A stretch of 64,000 nt of DNA from Bacteroidales bacterium UBA7258. GTDB lineage: Bacteria; Bacteroidota; Bacteroidia; Bacteroidales; UBA932. Below are positions 50,763-59,097 of the stretch, piece after piece (the stretch's first letter is position 1; every line of letters begins with the position of its first letter). Position numbers and translations under genes: made by a program. Below the pieces are notes generated by a model. It did no database searches. It was not told the DNA's origin and worked only from the letters and a program-made list of their open reading frames with translations. The stretch covers positions 1 to 64,000 of the forward strand of contig DKSK01000005.1 of assembly GCA_002472565.1 (NCBI GenBank). The letters are read 5' to 3'.

Positions 50763-51204
50763 CTCTGAATTTCTCCCTGATTAATTTACGCGCCCTTGAA
50801 ATCTGCATTCTTACCGCGGCGGATTGCATTCCCAGCCTGGACGATATCTCCTCGAAGGTCAGCCCTTCATATTCATGGAGACTCACGATCTTCCGCTGAG
50901 TGGGACTAAGTTCCTGCTCCATATAATCCTCAACCATCTTGAAAAGGGCCTCCTTATCAACCTGGAGGTCATCCTCCGCCGCCACCTGCTTCCCTTCAAG
51001 CGGTTCCGTCCGCTTCCTGGCGCTCCTGCGATATTCATCTATGGAGATATTCCTGACCGTCCTCGCCAGCATCGCCTCCGCATGGGCTTCGCTGGAGAAC
51101 TTTCTGCCCCAGAGTCTGCAAAATGCATCCTGAAGGGCATCCTCGGAAGGCTTCCGCCTTTCCTTCAGATGTATGAAAGCTTTTGTCAGGAAATCAACAG
51201 TCAT
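50743..51204 (-). CDS. ECF-type sigma-70 family factor
   Basis: Region 2 is visible as DALQDAFCRLWGRKF and AMLARTVRNISIDEYRRSAR, region 4 as LSPTQRKIVSLHEYEGLTFE EISSRLGMQSAAVRMQISRA. The 153-residue protein is short at its N-terminus: the first helix of region 2 (the usual YRPRLLRFA-like part) is mostly missing. I start at 51204; an upstream start in the same frame at 51234 lacks support. It heads the row sigma, anti-sigma, exported protein, barrel. The target promoters may include its own operon. Confidence 0.87.
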   Translation of the reverse strand: MTVDFLTKAFIHLKERRKPSEDALQDAFCRLWGRKFSSEAHAEAMLARTVRNISIDEYRRSARKRTEPLEGKQVAAEDDLQVDKEALFKMVEDYMEQELSPTQRKIVSLHEYEGLTFEEISSRLGMQSAAVRMQISRARKLIREKFRDEYEGL

Positions 51205-51277
51205 CTTAGTCGTTCTGTTCACACAGATTCTCAACGCTTTTCACTGATAATACGCCGGAGACAGGCAAATGTAACAT

Positions 51278-51319
51278 AAAAAATCCGCGCCGCTCCCCTT
51301 ATTTCGGAGAGGACGCGGA
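51278..51319 (-). terminator. Terminator after the flavin-reductase-like lipoprotein gene
   Basis: On the minus strand TCCGCG-TC-CTCTCC pairs with GGGGAG-CGG-CGCGGA and is followed by TTTTTTATG. It ends the peptidase/lipoprotein pair before the sigma gene. Confidence 0.78.
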
Positions 51320-51366
51320 AAAAAGGCTGCGCTGCTTGCAAGGTGGGGCCCAAGATTCCAGGCGGT

Positions 51367-52038
51367 CTACTGCTCCCGCTCGTAAACCTTGATAATCTCG
51401 GCGTAGTAGGCGGTATGGACCTTCATATCGGCATACATGGCGCTGATATCCTTCGGGAGGCGTTCAAGGTCGAAATCGTCCTTGTAGAGCGTTCTGCACT
51501 CGAAAATGCGCCAGGCCTGGGCTATCGCCGGGGTTCCGTCAGGAGTCAATATGAAGGAGAGACCAGCGTCTTCGGTCTTCGAAGGATTGTCGCGGAAAGA
51601 CTCGGAACCTATCTTCTCAAGAGCCTTGCGGAACTTCGGAGCCGAAGGAAGCTGGCTGACGCAGAAAGTCCTCGACTCATCCATCAGAGTGTGGGTGTAC
51701 CTGCTGCCAGAGACAAAGACCGTCATGACCGGACGGGCCCAGAGCTCGCCTATTTCGCCCCATGAGATTGTCATGGAATTGGCTTTTCCAGACTTGCCGG
51801 CGGTAAGAGCCATCCAGTCTTTCGCGAAAGCCTTGACCGGAAACATTGAAACCTCGGTCACGGGAATCTCTTTCCAGCCCTCTCCGAGAGTGTCGGTCTG
51901 GACTTCGGCCCTCAGGCCGGAAGCGGCAAGCAGAGAGTCAGCCGTGGCTTTGGCGGCATCAGCGGAGGCTCCCCTGCCCCCGCAAGAAAACATCGTCAGC
52001 ATGGACATAGCCATGAGTATCAAAGATCTCCGTGCCAT
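51367..52038 (-). CDS. Flavin-reductase-like lipoprotein
   Basis: MARRSLILMAMSMLTMFSC is a lipoprotein signal with Cys19. The body has KAFAKDWMALTAGKSGKANS, MTISWGEIGELWARPVMTVF and FCVSQLPSAPKFRKALEKIG, which are the FMN-binding split-barrel motifs of the flavin reductase family. Such enzymes are normally cytoplasmic, so export is unusual. The gene shares TAATG with the end of the upstream peptidase gene, so the two are translated together and probably meet in the periplasm. Confidence 0.85.
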   Translation of the reverse strand: MARRSLILMAMSMLTMFSCGGRGASADAAKATADSLLAASGLRAEVQTDTLGEGWKEIPVTEVSMFPVKAFAKDWMALTAGKSGKANSMTISWGEIGELWARPVMTVFVSGSRYTHTLMDESRTFCVSQLPSAPKFRKALEKIGSESFRDNPSKTEDAGLSFILTPDGTPAIAQAWRIFECRTLYKDDFDLERLPKDISAMYADMKVHTAYYAEIIKVYEREQ

Positions 52039-53417
52039 TATTCTTCAGGGAGGAACATAGGATCCCAGGCAGGAAGCTGAACCGGTTTCTGGTTGAACTT
52101 CGCAAGGATGTCGGCCGGAACGTATTTCTTTTGTACCACTAGGCGGAACATATAATTATCGAACCACTCGTCCGTCATGATGAGATTGCCCTTCCATCCA
52201 TAATTGGCTCCCCATGAATTTTCAACCATCCATTTTGAAGGCTTGCCGTCCTTTAGGTCGACTGCGATGAGCGTCATCGCATGGGAGGAGCCGCTTGAAT
52301 GGGTCATGATCCGCTCTTTCTTGTCCATGCCGAACTTTACGCCGAGCAGATCTCCGTAATTGTAGTTGGCCAGGTCGCAGACTCCGGTCTTGCGGTTGAG
52401 GAACTTCGCCACGTCACAGGAAAAGTACATGGCGGTGTTGTCCTTGAGGGAGGCCAGGGCCATCTGCTTTATCTCCTCAAGCGGGAGATTGAGATAGAGC
52501 CAGTCATGACCGTCATAGGTATGGCGGTCATAATCAATGTCATAGACCTTGTAGTAAGCCCTTGACGGGTCGTTCATGACCATGACATAATCCGAAATCA
52601 GGGACTTGTCTATGAACTGATCGCAGAAGGAACGAGGCGTGTAGGTCTGGGTGCTTACTGCCTTTCCGTCCTTGTCATACATGGTCCATTCGAAGCTCTG
52701 AGGCGGGACCCCGAGACAGAGGGCGAGGATGTGGTAGATTTCCTTGAGCATCTCTATCTTCATGGGTTCCAGATCCCTGGCCTTCGACTCGCGGAGCCTG
52801 AGACCGTCTTCGCGGAGCTTTTCGGAAAGATGGGCCCTCATCTGAGACGTGTTGTCGGCGTTATAGGTCTCCGGCATGACTTCCGAAGGGACTAGTCCAT
52901 ATTTAGAGACAAGGTCGGCTACGCCGGTGAAGGTGCCGCCGTCGCTGATAGGGTTCTTGAAAAGCCAGTCGACCATCCTCTCGTCCATAGGGCGGTCTCT
53001 CGTGTCGATGACCCCCTGAAGGAAGAGATTGGCCTTCTCCAACTGGTCATAGAAAAATACGTAGTCTTGGGAGAAAGTGAAATTTCCCAGGTTGTATGCA
53101 TCTATCATCCTGGCTCTCAGCACATTGAGTCCGGAGAAGAGCCAGCATCTTCCGGAAGAGGCCTGGTCGGTACGGCCCTTTGTCTTGACCTCATAGGTAA
53201 AATGAGTGTCTGACATCGGATGCTGGGCTACCGTCGCGAGGGTATTGATCGGAGTCTGGTTCAGGGCGTTGCGTATGGCTCTGTCCGAAGGGGTGTCGGC
53301 ATAGCCTTTGCTGATTTCCTTAAGCGCCTCTTCGGAGAGGCCGCCGCCGGCCGTCTGCGCAGAAAGCGTCAGGCAGGAAAGGACGGAGAGAAAGGTCAGG
53401 ATTAGTCTTGCTTTCAT
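52038..53417 (-). CDS. Exported C1-family peptidase, aminopeptidase C/bleomycin hydrolase type
   Basis: A signal peptide MKARLILTFLSVLSCLTLSA precedes the papain-like core. Cys91 in TDQASSGRCWLFSGLNVLRA, His in MTHSSGSSHAMTLIAVDLKD and Asn in WMVENSWGANYGWKGNLIMT form the catalytic triad of bleomycin-hydrolase-type enzymes. Cytoplasmic PepC enzymes form hexamers with the active sites inside; this one should act outside the inner membrane on peptides. Length 459 is normal. Its stop overlaps the start of the flavin-reductase-like lipoprotein gene. Confidence 0.92.
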   Translation of the reverse strand: MKARLILTFLSVLSCLTLSAQTAGGGLSEEALKEISKGYADTPSDRAIRNALNQTPINTLATVAQHPMSDTHFTYEVKTKGRTDQASSGRCWLFSGLNVLRARMIDAYNLGNFTFSQDYVFFYDQLEKANLFLQGVIDTRDRPMDERMVDWLFKNPISDGGTFTGVADLVSKYGLVPSEVMPETYNADNTSQMRAHLSEKLREDGLRLRESKARDLEPMKIEMLKEIYHILALCLGVPPQSFEWTMYDKDGKAVSTQTYTPRSFCDQFIDKSLISDYVMVMNDPSRAYYKVYDIDYDRHTYDGHDWLYLNLPLEEIKQMALASLKDNTAMYFSCDVAKFLNRKTGVCDLANYNYGDLLGVKFGMDKKERIMTHSSGSSHAMTLIAVDLKDGKPSKWMVENSWGANYGWKGNLIMTDEWFDNYMFRLVVQKKYVPADILAKFNQKPVQLPAWDPMFLPEE

Positions 53418-53467
53418 GGCGAATCTTGTTATTCAGCCAAATTTACGAAAAAACCTCCAAATGTTTA

Positions 53468-53475
53468 TAACTTTG
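53468..53475 (+). promoter_or_regulatory. -7 box of the ABC transporter/polA row
   Basis: TAACTTTG at 53468-53475, 17 bases before the ATG at 53493. The -33 region has only TTTA. No Fur- or cobalamin-type element is evident in the 75-base gap. Confidence 0.6.
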
Positions 53476-53492
53476 CTCCAAGCGGAAAATCA

Positions 53493-54479
53493 ATGAGCAG
53501 ACGAAACAGAACATGGGCGATAGGCTTGGCGGCATTTTTGTCGCTGCTCTTTCTGGATCTCCTCTCTGGAGGTGTCCGCCTCGGCATCCGCGAGACTCTT
53601 TCCGCACTGGGAGGCGAGGGTACGGCGGCGGACATCGTCTGGGGGATACGGATTCCCAGGATTCTCTCCGCCATGCTCGCCGGGGCCTCTCTGGCCCTTT
53701 CCGGGATGTTGATGCAGGCCGTCTTCCGCAATCCTCTCGCCGACCCTCACATCATGGGAGTGAGCGGCGGGGCAGGTCTCGGGGCCGCCCTCGCCACAGG
53801 AGCCATCTCAGGCCCTGCCATAGGCACCGCACTCGGAGGGGCGGGTGTGGCCGGCGCGGCCTTTATCGGAGCCATACTTTCCTCGATTCTCATACTCGCC
53901 GTCTCTTACCGCGTAGGCAGCTCCGATGTGCTCCTGATCTTCGGAGTGATGCTCGGCTTTGTTTTCAGCGCCCTCACCTCCATAGTCGAATACACCGCCG
54001 ACGAAACCAGCCTGAAAATTTTCTACGGCTGGACAGCCGGACATTTCACCGGGACTTCCGGCGGTGAAGTCATGGCCATGGCACTGGCCTTCGCCATCTG
54101 CCTCGTCCTTGCCCTCGCCTCTTCCAAGGGGCTGGACATAGTGCTTTTCGGGGATGACTATGCCGCCCTCGCCGGCGCCAACGTCCGCCGGATAAGATTC
54201 TCCGCCATGGCAGCCTGCTGCATAGCGACCGGAGCCGTGACTGCCTTCTGCGGCCCGATCGGTTTCATCGGAATCATAGCCCCTCACATAGCCCGCCGCC
54301 TCAAAGGCAGCTCGGTCCACCGCCGGATAATCCCAGCCTCGGTTCTGGGCGGAGCCTCTCTGGCCCTCATCGCCGACGCCCTTTCTTCGGCGCTTCCGCG
54401 CCCTCTTCCTGTCGGAAGCACCATAGCCGTGCTCGGCATCCCGATGATTCTCATCATTCTATTGAAAGGCAGAAGATGA
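53493..54479 (+). CDS. FecCD/BtuC-family ABC permease (iron-siderophore, heme or cobalamin)
   Basis: The 328 residues form 9-10 helices. Typical motifs are WGIRIPRILSAMLAGASLAL, SGMLMQAVFRNPLADPHIMG, VSGGAGLGAALATG, FGVMLGFVFSALTSIVEYTA and FCGPIGFIGIIAPHIARRLK. These are shared by BtuC, FecC/D and FhuB, so the ligand is iron complex, heme or B12. The ATPase gene overlaps its end by four bases. No substrate-binding protein or TonB receptor is next to it. Confidence 0.93.
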   Translation: MSRRNRTWAIGLAAFLSLLFLDLLSGGVRLGIRETLSALGGEGTAADIVWGIRIPRILSAMLAGASLALSGMLMQAVFRNPLADPHIMGVSGGAGLGAALATGAISGPAIGTALGGAGVAGAAFIGAILSSILILAVSYRVGSSDVLLIFGVMLGFVFSALTSIVEYTADETSLKIFYGWTAGHFTGTSGGEVMAMALAFAICLVLALASSKGLDIVLFGDDYAALAGANVRRIRFSAMAACCIATGAVTAFCGPIGFIGIIAPHIARRLKGSSVHRRIIPASVLGGASLALIADALSSALPRPLPVGSTIAVLGIPMILIILLKGRR

Positions 54480-55168
54480 TCCGGGCAATCAACATAGTTA
54501 CAGGCTACGGCAAGACTCCGGTAAGCAAAACTCCCCTCTCCTTTGACATCGGAGCGGGCGAACTCATCCTCCTCTGCGGGGCGAACGGCTCAGGGAAAAC
54601 CACCTTGATGAAGACCCTCGCAGGCCTAATTCCGCCTCTTGCCGGTAAGCTGACATGGGACGGCCTCAGCTCAGTCATGGTCCCTTCCAGGATTCCGAAA
54701 GTCAAGGGTTTCACTGTGGCCGAATTTATCCGGACGGCCTGTTACCGCAATAGCGGCTGGGCCGGACGTCTCTCCAAGGAAGCGGAAGCGAGGTTGGACG
54801 AGGCGCTCCATACCATGGAGCTGGAGAGCCTGAGAGACAAGGACATATCCCGGATCAGCGACGGGGAATTCCAAAAAGCGGCGATAGCCTCTGCTCTTGT
54901 CCGCGACTCTTCGCTCATCCTGCTGGACGAGCCTACGGCCTTCCTTGATGTGGACAACAGATTCATGGTACTGGAAGCCATGAAGAAAGTCTGCTACGGA
55001 AGCGGAAGAAGCATGATCTTTTCTTCCCATGACATCGGCCAGGCCGCCTCCGCCGCCGGCAGGATACTCGGGCTCACAAAGGAAGGAGGGCTCGCGGACA
55101 GCTCGGTGACGGGAAAATCGGCAGTGCTGGAGGCCTGCTTCTCAAATAAATTCGTTATCTTTGGCTGA
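54476..55168 (+). CDS. ABC transporter ATP-binding protein, FecE/BtuD type
   Basis: Walker A is LLCGANGSGKTTLMKTLAGL, Walker B SSLILLDEPTAFLDV, and the switch His is in SMIFSSHDIGQAASAAGRIL. The signature loop reads ISDGEFQKAAIASAL rather than LSGGQ, which is common in this subfamily. At 230 residues it is short, with a brief C-terminal tail (AVLEACFSNKFVIFG). It pairs with the permease just upstream. Its last codons contain the -7 box of polA. Confidence 0.92.
   Translation: MIRAINIVTGYGKTPVSKTPLSFDIGAGELILLCGANGSGKTTLMKTLAGLIPPLAGKLTWDGLSSVMVPSRIPKVKGFTVAEFIRTACYRNSGWAGRLSKEAEARLDEALHTMELESLRDKDISRISDGEFQKAAIASALVRDSSLILLDEPTAFLDVDNRFMVLEAMKKVCYGSGRSMIFSSHDIGQAASAAGRILGLTKEGGLADSSVTGKSAVLEACFSNKFVIFG
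55156..55163 (+). promoter_or_regulatory. -7 box at the end of the ATPase gene, promoter of polA
   Basis: TATCTTTG at 55156-55163 lies 6 bases before the polA ATG at 55170, so the transcript would start at about the first codon. The box sits inside the last codons of the ATPase gene. Confidence 0.5.
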
Positions 55169-55169
55169 T

Positions 55170-57815
55170 ATGGCCGACAGACTTTTCATAATCGACGGGC
55201 ACGCCCTGATCTTCAAGATGTACTACGCCTTCCTGCGTAAACCTATGATCAACTCCAAGGGTGCCGATATGTCCATTCTTTACGGCTTCACCAAGTATAT
55301 CCTCGAACTCATGGACAGGGAGAAGCCGACCCATTTCGCCGTGGCCTTCGACCCTCCGGGAGGGACTTTCCGCAACAAAATGTACCCCGAGTACAAGGCG
55401 AACAGAGCCGAGACTCCTCAGCTTGTAATTGACGCGCTGGAGCCTCTGACAGCGCTTTGCGGGGCCCTCAAGATCCCAGTTCTGATGGAGATGGGCTATG
55501 AAGCCGACGACGTGATAGGGACTATAGCCAAGAGGCTTGGTTCCGAGAAGATGGATGTGTTCATGGTGACCCCTGACAAGGACTACGGCCAGCTCATAGG
55601 AAGCCATGTCTTTCAGCTCAAGCCGGGCAAGGCCGGCGGGGATGACGAGCTCCTTGATTCGGCGAAGGTCTGCGAAAAATACGGAATTCAGAGGCCGGAA
55701 CAAGTGATTGACATCCTCACCATCTGCGGCGATACGGCCGACAACGTGCCAGGAGTCAAGGGTGTAGGCGAGAAAGGCGCCTCGAAGCTCATCTCGCAAT
55801 ATGGCAGCGTGGAGAATATCTACGCCCACCTTGACGAGCTTTCTCCGAGGCAGAAGGCCATGTTCGAAGAGGCGGAGCCGCACATCGGACTGAGCCATGA
55901 ACTCGTAACCATAAAGACCGATGTTCCGGTGGAGGCCGACCCCGAAAAGATGAGGGTCGACACTGACTATTCTCCTGAAATAGCCGATCTTTTCGAAAAA
56001 TACGAATTTAATTCGCTGAAGAAATACATCGGGCACGTCTCCGCTCCCAAGCCGGAGGCGAAGAAAGGCCCCCAGATAAGCCTGGCGGATCCCCAGGAGG
56101 TCACCTCAGAGGCCGGAAAGACCGGTGCCGCGGCCATAATTGCCGAAGGCTCCGAGCCCGGCATCTTCGCCCAGGTAAAGCGGGTGACCGTCTGCGTCAA
56201 GACCGGCGAGACTACCTGCATTGCCGCGGAAGGGAGCGCCGAAGATTTCAAAAAGCTCATTGAGGAGCCGTCCATAACCAAGTACGGCTTCTCCCTCAAG
56301 CTCCAGGAGAGCATCCTCTTACATGCCGGCTTCCGCCTCCGGGGAAAGTACATGGACCTCGGCCTGATGCACTATCTTCTTGACCCTGAACGCAGCCATG
56401 AACCCCAGGTCCTTGCCAAAGCCTACCTCGGCATGGACATAAATGAAGATGAGGGAGAGGGTGAAGCAGAGCTTTCTCTCTTCGATGAGCCTGGCCCGGA
56501 AAAGGAGTCTCACCGCTTCATGGAGGCCGCGGCGATTTCGCTCATGGGGGAGAAAATTTGGAAGGACATGGAGAACAAGGGAGTGACTTTCCTCTACGAA
56601 AAGATGGAGGAGCCGCTCGTGAGAGTCCTGGCCAAGATGGAGAGAAACGGGGTGAAGGTAGATCTGGCCTCGCTCGAAGATTTCGCCCTCGAACTCAGAA
56701 AGGAAATGGAGGAAAGGCAGGAGAGGATAAGACTGATGGCCGGAGAGCCGGGGCTCAATGTCTCGTCTCCGAGACAGATAGGCCAGGTTATTTTCGAGAA
56801 ACTGAAGCTCGACCCCAAGGCGAAAAAAACCTCCGGAGGAAGCTGGTCTACAGACGAGAACACCCTCGTCAAGCTTGCCGACAGGTCTCCTATAATAGAC
56901 GAGATCCTTGAGTTCAGGGCAGTCAAGAAACTGCTTTCCACCTATATTGAGCCTTTCCCGGCCTACGTTTCGAAGGTGGACGGAAGGATCCATACAACCT
57001 TCAATCAGGCCTTGACTGCTACCGGCAGACTCTCTTCTTCGAATCCTAATCTCCAGAATATTCCCGTCCGCTCGGAAAGGGGCAAGGAGATCAGGAAGGC
57101 CTTCGTGCCTGCTAATCCTGACGGGCTCATACTTTCCGCCGACTACTCGCAGATCGAGCTCAGGATCATGGCTCATATGTCGGGCGACGAGCACCTGCTG
57201 ACTTCTTTCAGGAATGGGATGGATATTCATGCCGCTACGGCTTCGAAGATTTTCGGAATTCCGCATGAAGAAGTCACCCAGGACCAAAGGCGCATCGCCA
57301 AGACGGCGAATTTCGGAATCATGTACGGAATCAGCTCTTTCGGTCTGGCGGAGAGGCTTCGCATCTCCAGGTCCGAAGCCAAGAAGCTGATAGAGGACTA
57401 TTTCGCCGCCTTCCCTTCCATCAGGGACTTCATAGAGGCGGAAAAAGATTTCGCAAGGAAGAACGGCTATGTAGAGACACTTTTCCATCGCCGGCGCTAT
57501 CTTCCTGACATCAATGCCAGGAATGTCACTCAGCGTCAGCTGGCCGAAAGGAACGCGGTAAACGCCCCCATCCAAGGCACGGCGGCCGACATCATAAAGC
57601 TTGCAATGATAGGAACCGCGAAGAAGATGGAGGAGGAAGGATTCAAGAGCAAGATGGTTCTCCAGATCCATGATGAACTTGTCTTCGACACTCTGCCAGA
57701 AGAGGCTGAAGCCCTGAAGGCTCTCGTCAAGGACCAGATGGAGAACGTCATCAGCCTCTCTGTCCCGCTCACCGTGGAGTGCAATTATGGAAAAAACTGG
57801 CTTGAAGCCCATTGA
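55170..57815 (+). CDS. polA: DNA polymerase I, probably without 3'-5' proofreading
   Basis: Residues 1-285 are the 5'-3' exonuclease (LFIIDGHALIFKMYYAFLRK, YKANRAETPQLVIDALEPL, VMVTPDKDYGQLI, GDTADNVPGVKGVGEKGASK). The polymerase domain from about 470 has motif A in ILSADYSQIELRIMAHMSGD, motif B in RRIAKTANFGIMYGISSFGL and motif C in VLQIHDELVFD. Between them the 3'-5' exonuclease fold is shortened: the DxE of the first motif is missing and only a remnant (ITKYGFSLKLQESILLHAGF, YMDLGLMHYLLDPERSHEPQ) is left. I start at 55170, after the stop of the ATPase gene; the TTG upstream lies in the promoter. Length 881 is below the 920 or so of proofreading Bacteroidetes PolA. Confidence 0.95.
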   Translation: MADRLFIIDGHALIFKMYYAFLRKPMINSKGADMSILYGFTKYILELMDREKPTHFAVAFDPPGGTFRNKMYPEYKANRAETPQLVIDALEPLTALCGALKIPVLMEMGYEADDVIGTIAKRLGSEKMDVFMVTPDKDYGQLIGSHVFQLKPGKAGGDDELLDSAKVCEKYGIQRPEQVIDILTICGDTADNVPGVKGVGEKGASKLISQYGSVENIYAHLDELSPRQKAMFEEAEPHIGLSHELVTIKTDVPVEADPEKMRVDTDYSPEIADLFEKYEFNSLKKYIGHVSAPKPEAKKGPQISLADPQEVTSEAGKTGAAAIIAEGSEPGIFAQVKRVTVCVKTGETTCIAAEGSAEDFKKLIEEPSITKYGFSLKLQESILLHAGFRLRGKYMDLGLMHYLLDPERSHEPQVLAKAYLGMDINEDEGEGEAELSLFDEPGPEKESHRFMEAAAISLMGEKIWKDMENKGVTFLYEKMEEPLVRVLAKMERNGVKVDLASLEDFALELRKEMEERQERIRLMAGEPGLNVSSPRQIGQVIFEKLKLDPKAKKTSGGSWSTDENTLVKLADRSPIIDEILEFRAVKKLLSTYIEPFPAYVSKVDGRIHTTFNQALTATGRLSSSNPNLQNIPVRSERGKEIRKAFVPANPDGLILSADYSQIELRIMAHMSGDEHLLTSFRNGMDIHAATASKIFGIPHEEVTQDQRRIAKTANFGIMYGISSFGLAERLRISRSEAKKLIEDYFAAFPSIRDFIEAEKDFARKNGYVETLFHRRRYLPDINARNVTQRQLAERNAVNAPIQGTAADIIKLAMIGTAKKMEEEGFKSKMVLQIHDELVFDTLPEEAEALKALVKDQMENVISLSVPLTVECNYGKNWLEAH

Positions 57816-57816
57816 C

Positions 57817-58413
57817 ATGACAGACGAAGAACTTGTGGAGCTGGCGCTCAACGGCGGCTACGAACGCGCCACCAACATCATCTACGCCAAATATGCCGCA
57901 GTCATAGGCTCTTACCTCTCGCACTATATCAAGGATGACTTCGAGCTCGAAGACGTCGTACAGGAGACCTTCATAAAGGCCTTTCACCAGCTGGATAAAT
58001 TCGATCCGGGCAAGAGCAGGAGCCTTCCCGATTCTCAGGATTCAATGCGTTCATGGCTCTTCGAGATCGCGAAGAATACCTCTCTTGACCATAGGGACAA
58101 GAATGAGCGCAAGCTTCCATCCGCCAGCCAGTTAGGTTCTGATTCTTCGGCTGACGAACATGAGGGCAACGGGGACGTCTCGGCCATGAGTCCTGAAGAT
58201 GAGCTTATCATATCCCAGAGAAAGGAGAGGATTGAAAAGGCCATAAACGGACTTTCGGACCTATACCGGGACGTAGCTAAGATGTGTCTTATCGACTATC
58301 TCGGCTACAAGGAGATCGCCGATAAACTCGACATTCCTCTTAACACGGTCAAGACCAGGATACGCCGGGCCAGAGACCTGATAACCAAGATTATGAACAG
58401 CGAGGAGGAATAG
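57817..58413 (+). CDS. Sigma-70 family (ECF-like) RNA polymerase sigma factor
   Basis: Region 2 has LALNGGYERATNIIYAKYAA, DDFELEDVVQETFIKAFHQL and SWLFEIAKNTSLDHRDKNER; region 4 has INGLSDLYRDVAKMCLIDYL GYKEIADKLDIPLNTVKTRI. A 45-residue acidic, Ser-rich linker separates them. I start at the ATG one base after the polA stop; another ATG at 57787 would overlap polA. No anti-sigma gene is next to it. It lies between polA and rsmG, so it is probably constitutively co-transcribed. Confidence 0.88.
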   Translation: MTDEELVELALNGGYERATNIIYAKYAAVIGSYLSHYIKDDFELEDVVQETFIKAFHQLDKFDPGKSRSLPDSQDSMRSWLFEIAKNTSLDHRDKNERKLPSASQLGSDSSADEHEGNGDVSAMSPEDELIISQRKERIEKAINGLSDLYRDVAKMCLIDYLGYKEIADKLDIPLNTVKTRIRRARDLITKIMNSEEE

Positions 58414-58416
58414 AAA

Positions 58417-59079
58417 GTGGATTTCGAAGATTTCAAGGCCATAGCGGCCAAGGCTTTTCCGCTCACAGAAACCCAGCTTGGGCAGTTCCAGGCCATGGAC
58501 GGCCTCTATGAAGAGTGGAATGCGAAGATCAATGTTATTTCGCGCAAGGACATAGGCGGACTCTATCCCCGCCACGTGCTGCACTCTCTTTCCATCGCCC
58601 GCTATATGCAGGAGGAATGGCCGGATGCCTATGCGGACTTTTCCTCCGGCAAGGCCGATGTGCTGGACCTTGGCACCGGGGGCGGTTTCCCGGGGCTTCC
58701 TCTCGCCGTCCTTTTTCCGGAGTCCCGCTTCACTCTCTGCGATTCCGTGGGGAAAAAGACCATAGTAGCCTCCGCCGTAGCTCAGGGGCTCGGACTTACC
58801 AATGTTGAGGTGGTCAATGCCAGGGCGGAGTCTCTGCCCCGGAAATTCGGCTACGTGGTTTCCCGCGCCGTGGCCTCTCTCGATGAGTTCTACCCTTGGG
58901 TCAAGGGAAAATTCACTTCGGGCATACTTTGTCTCAAAGGCGGGGACATAATAGCCGAGAGCGCCCTTATGTGCCGCCGCTGCCGGGTAAGCCCATCTAA
59001 AGTCTCCGCATGGAAGGTCTCCTCCTGGCTTGACGGCCCGGACTATGACGGCAAATACGTCGTGAGAATCCTGCCATAG
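58417..59079 (+). CDS. rsmG: 16S rRNA (guanine527-N7)-methyltransferase
   Basis: The GTG start at 58417 (3 bases after the sigma gene) gives 220 residues. The RsmG motifs are YEEWNAKINVISRKDIGGLY, RHVLHSLSIA, the SAM loop VLDLGTGGGFPGLPLAVLFP and LCDSVGKKTIVASAVAQGLG LTNVEVVNARAE. It methylates G527 of 16S rRNA. Loss confers low-level streptomycin resistance in several bacteria. Confidence 0.95.
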   Translation: MDFEDFKAIAAKAFPLTETQLGQFQAMDGLYEEWNAKINVISRKDIGGLYPRHVLHSLSIARYMQEEWPDAYADFSSGKADVLDLGTGGGFPGLPLAVLFPESRFTLCDSVGKKTIVASAVAQGLGLTNVEVVNARAESLPRKFGYVVSRAVASLDEFYPWVKGKFTSGILCLKGGDIIAESALMCRRCRVSPSKVSAWKVSSWLDGPDYDGKYVVRILP

Positions 59080-59097
59080 ACAGGCACCTTCGCCCCT

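Noticed and set aside
56319..57851. 510-codon minus-strand frame opposite polA
   Set aside because: Antisense to conserved polymerase motifs A, B and C; arises from GC-rich codon bias.
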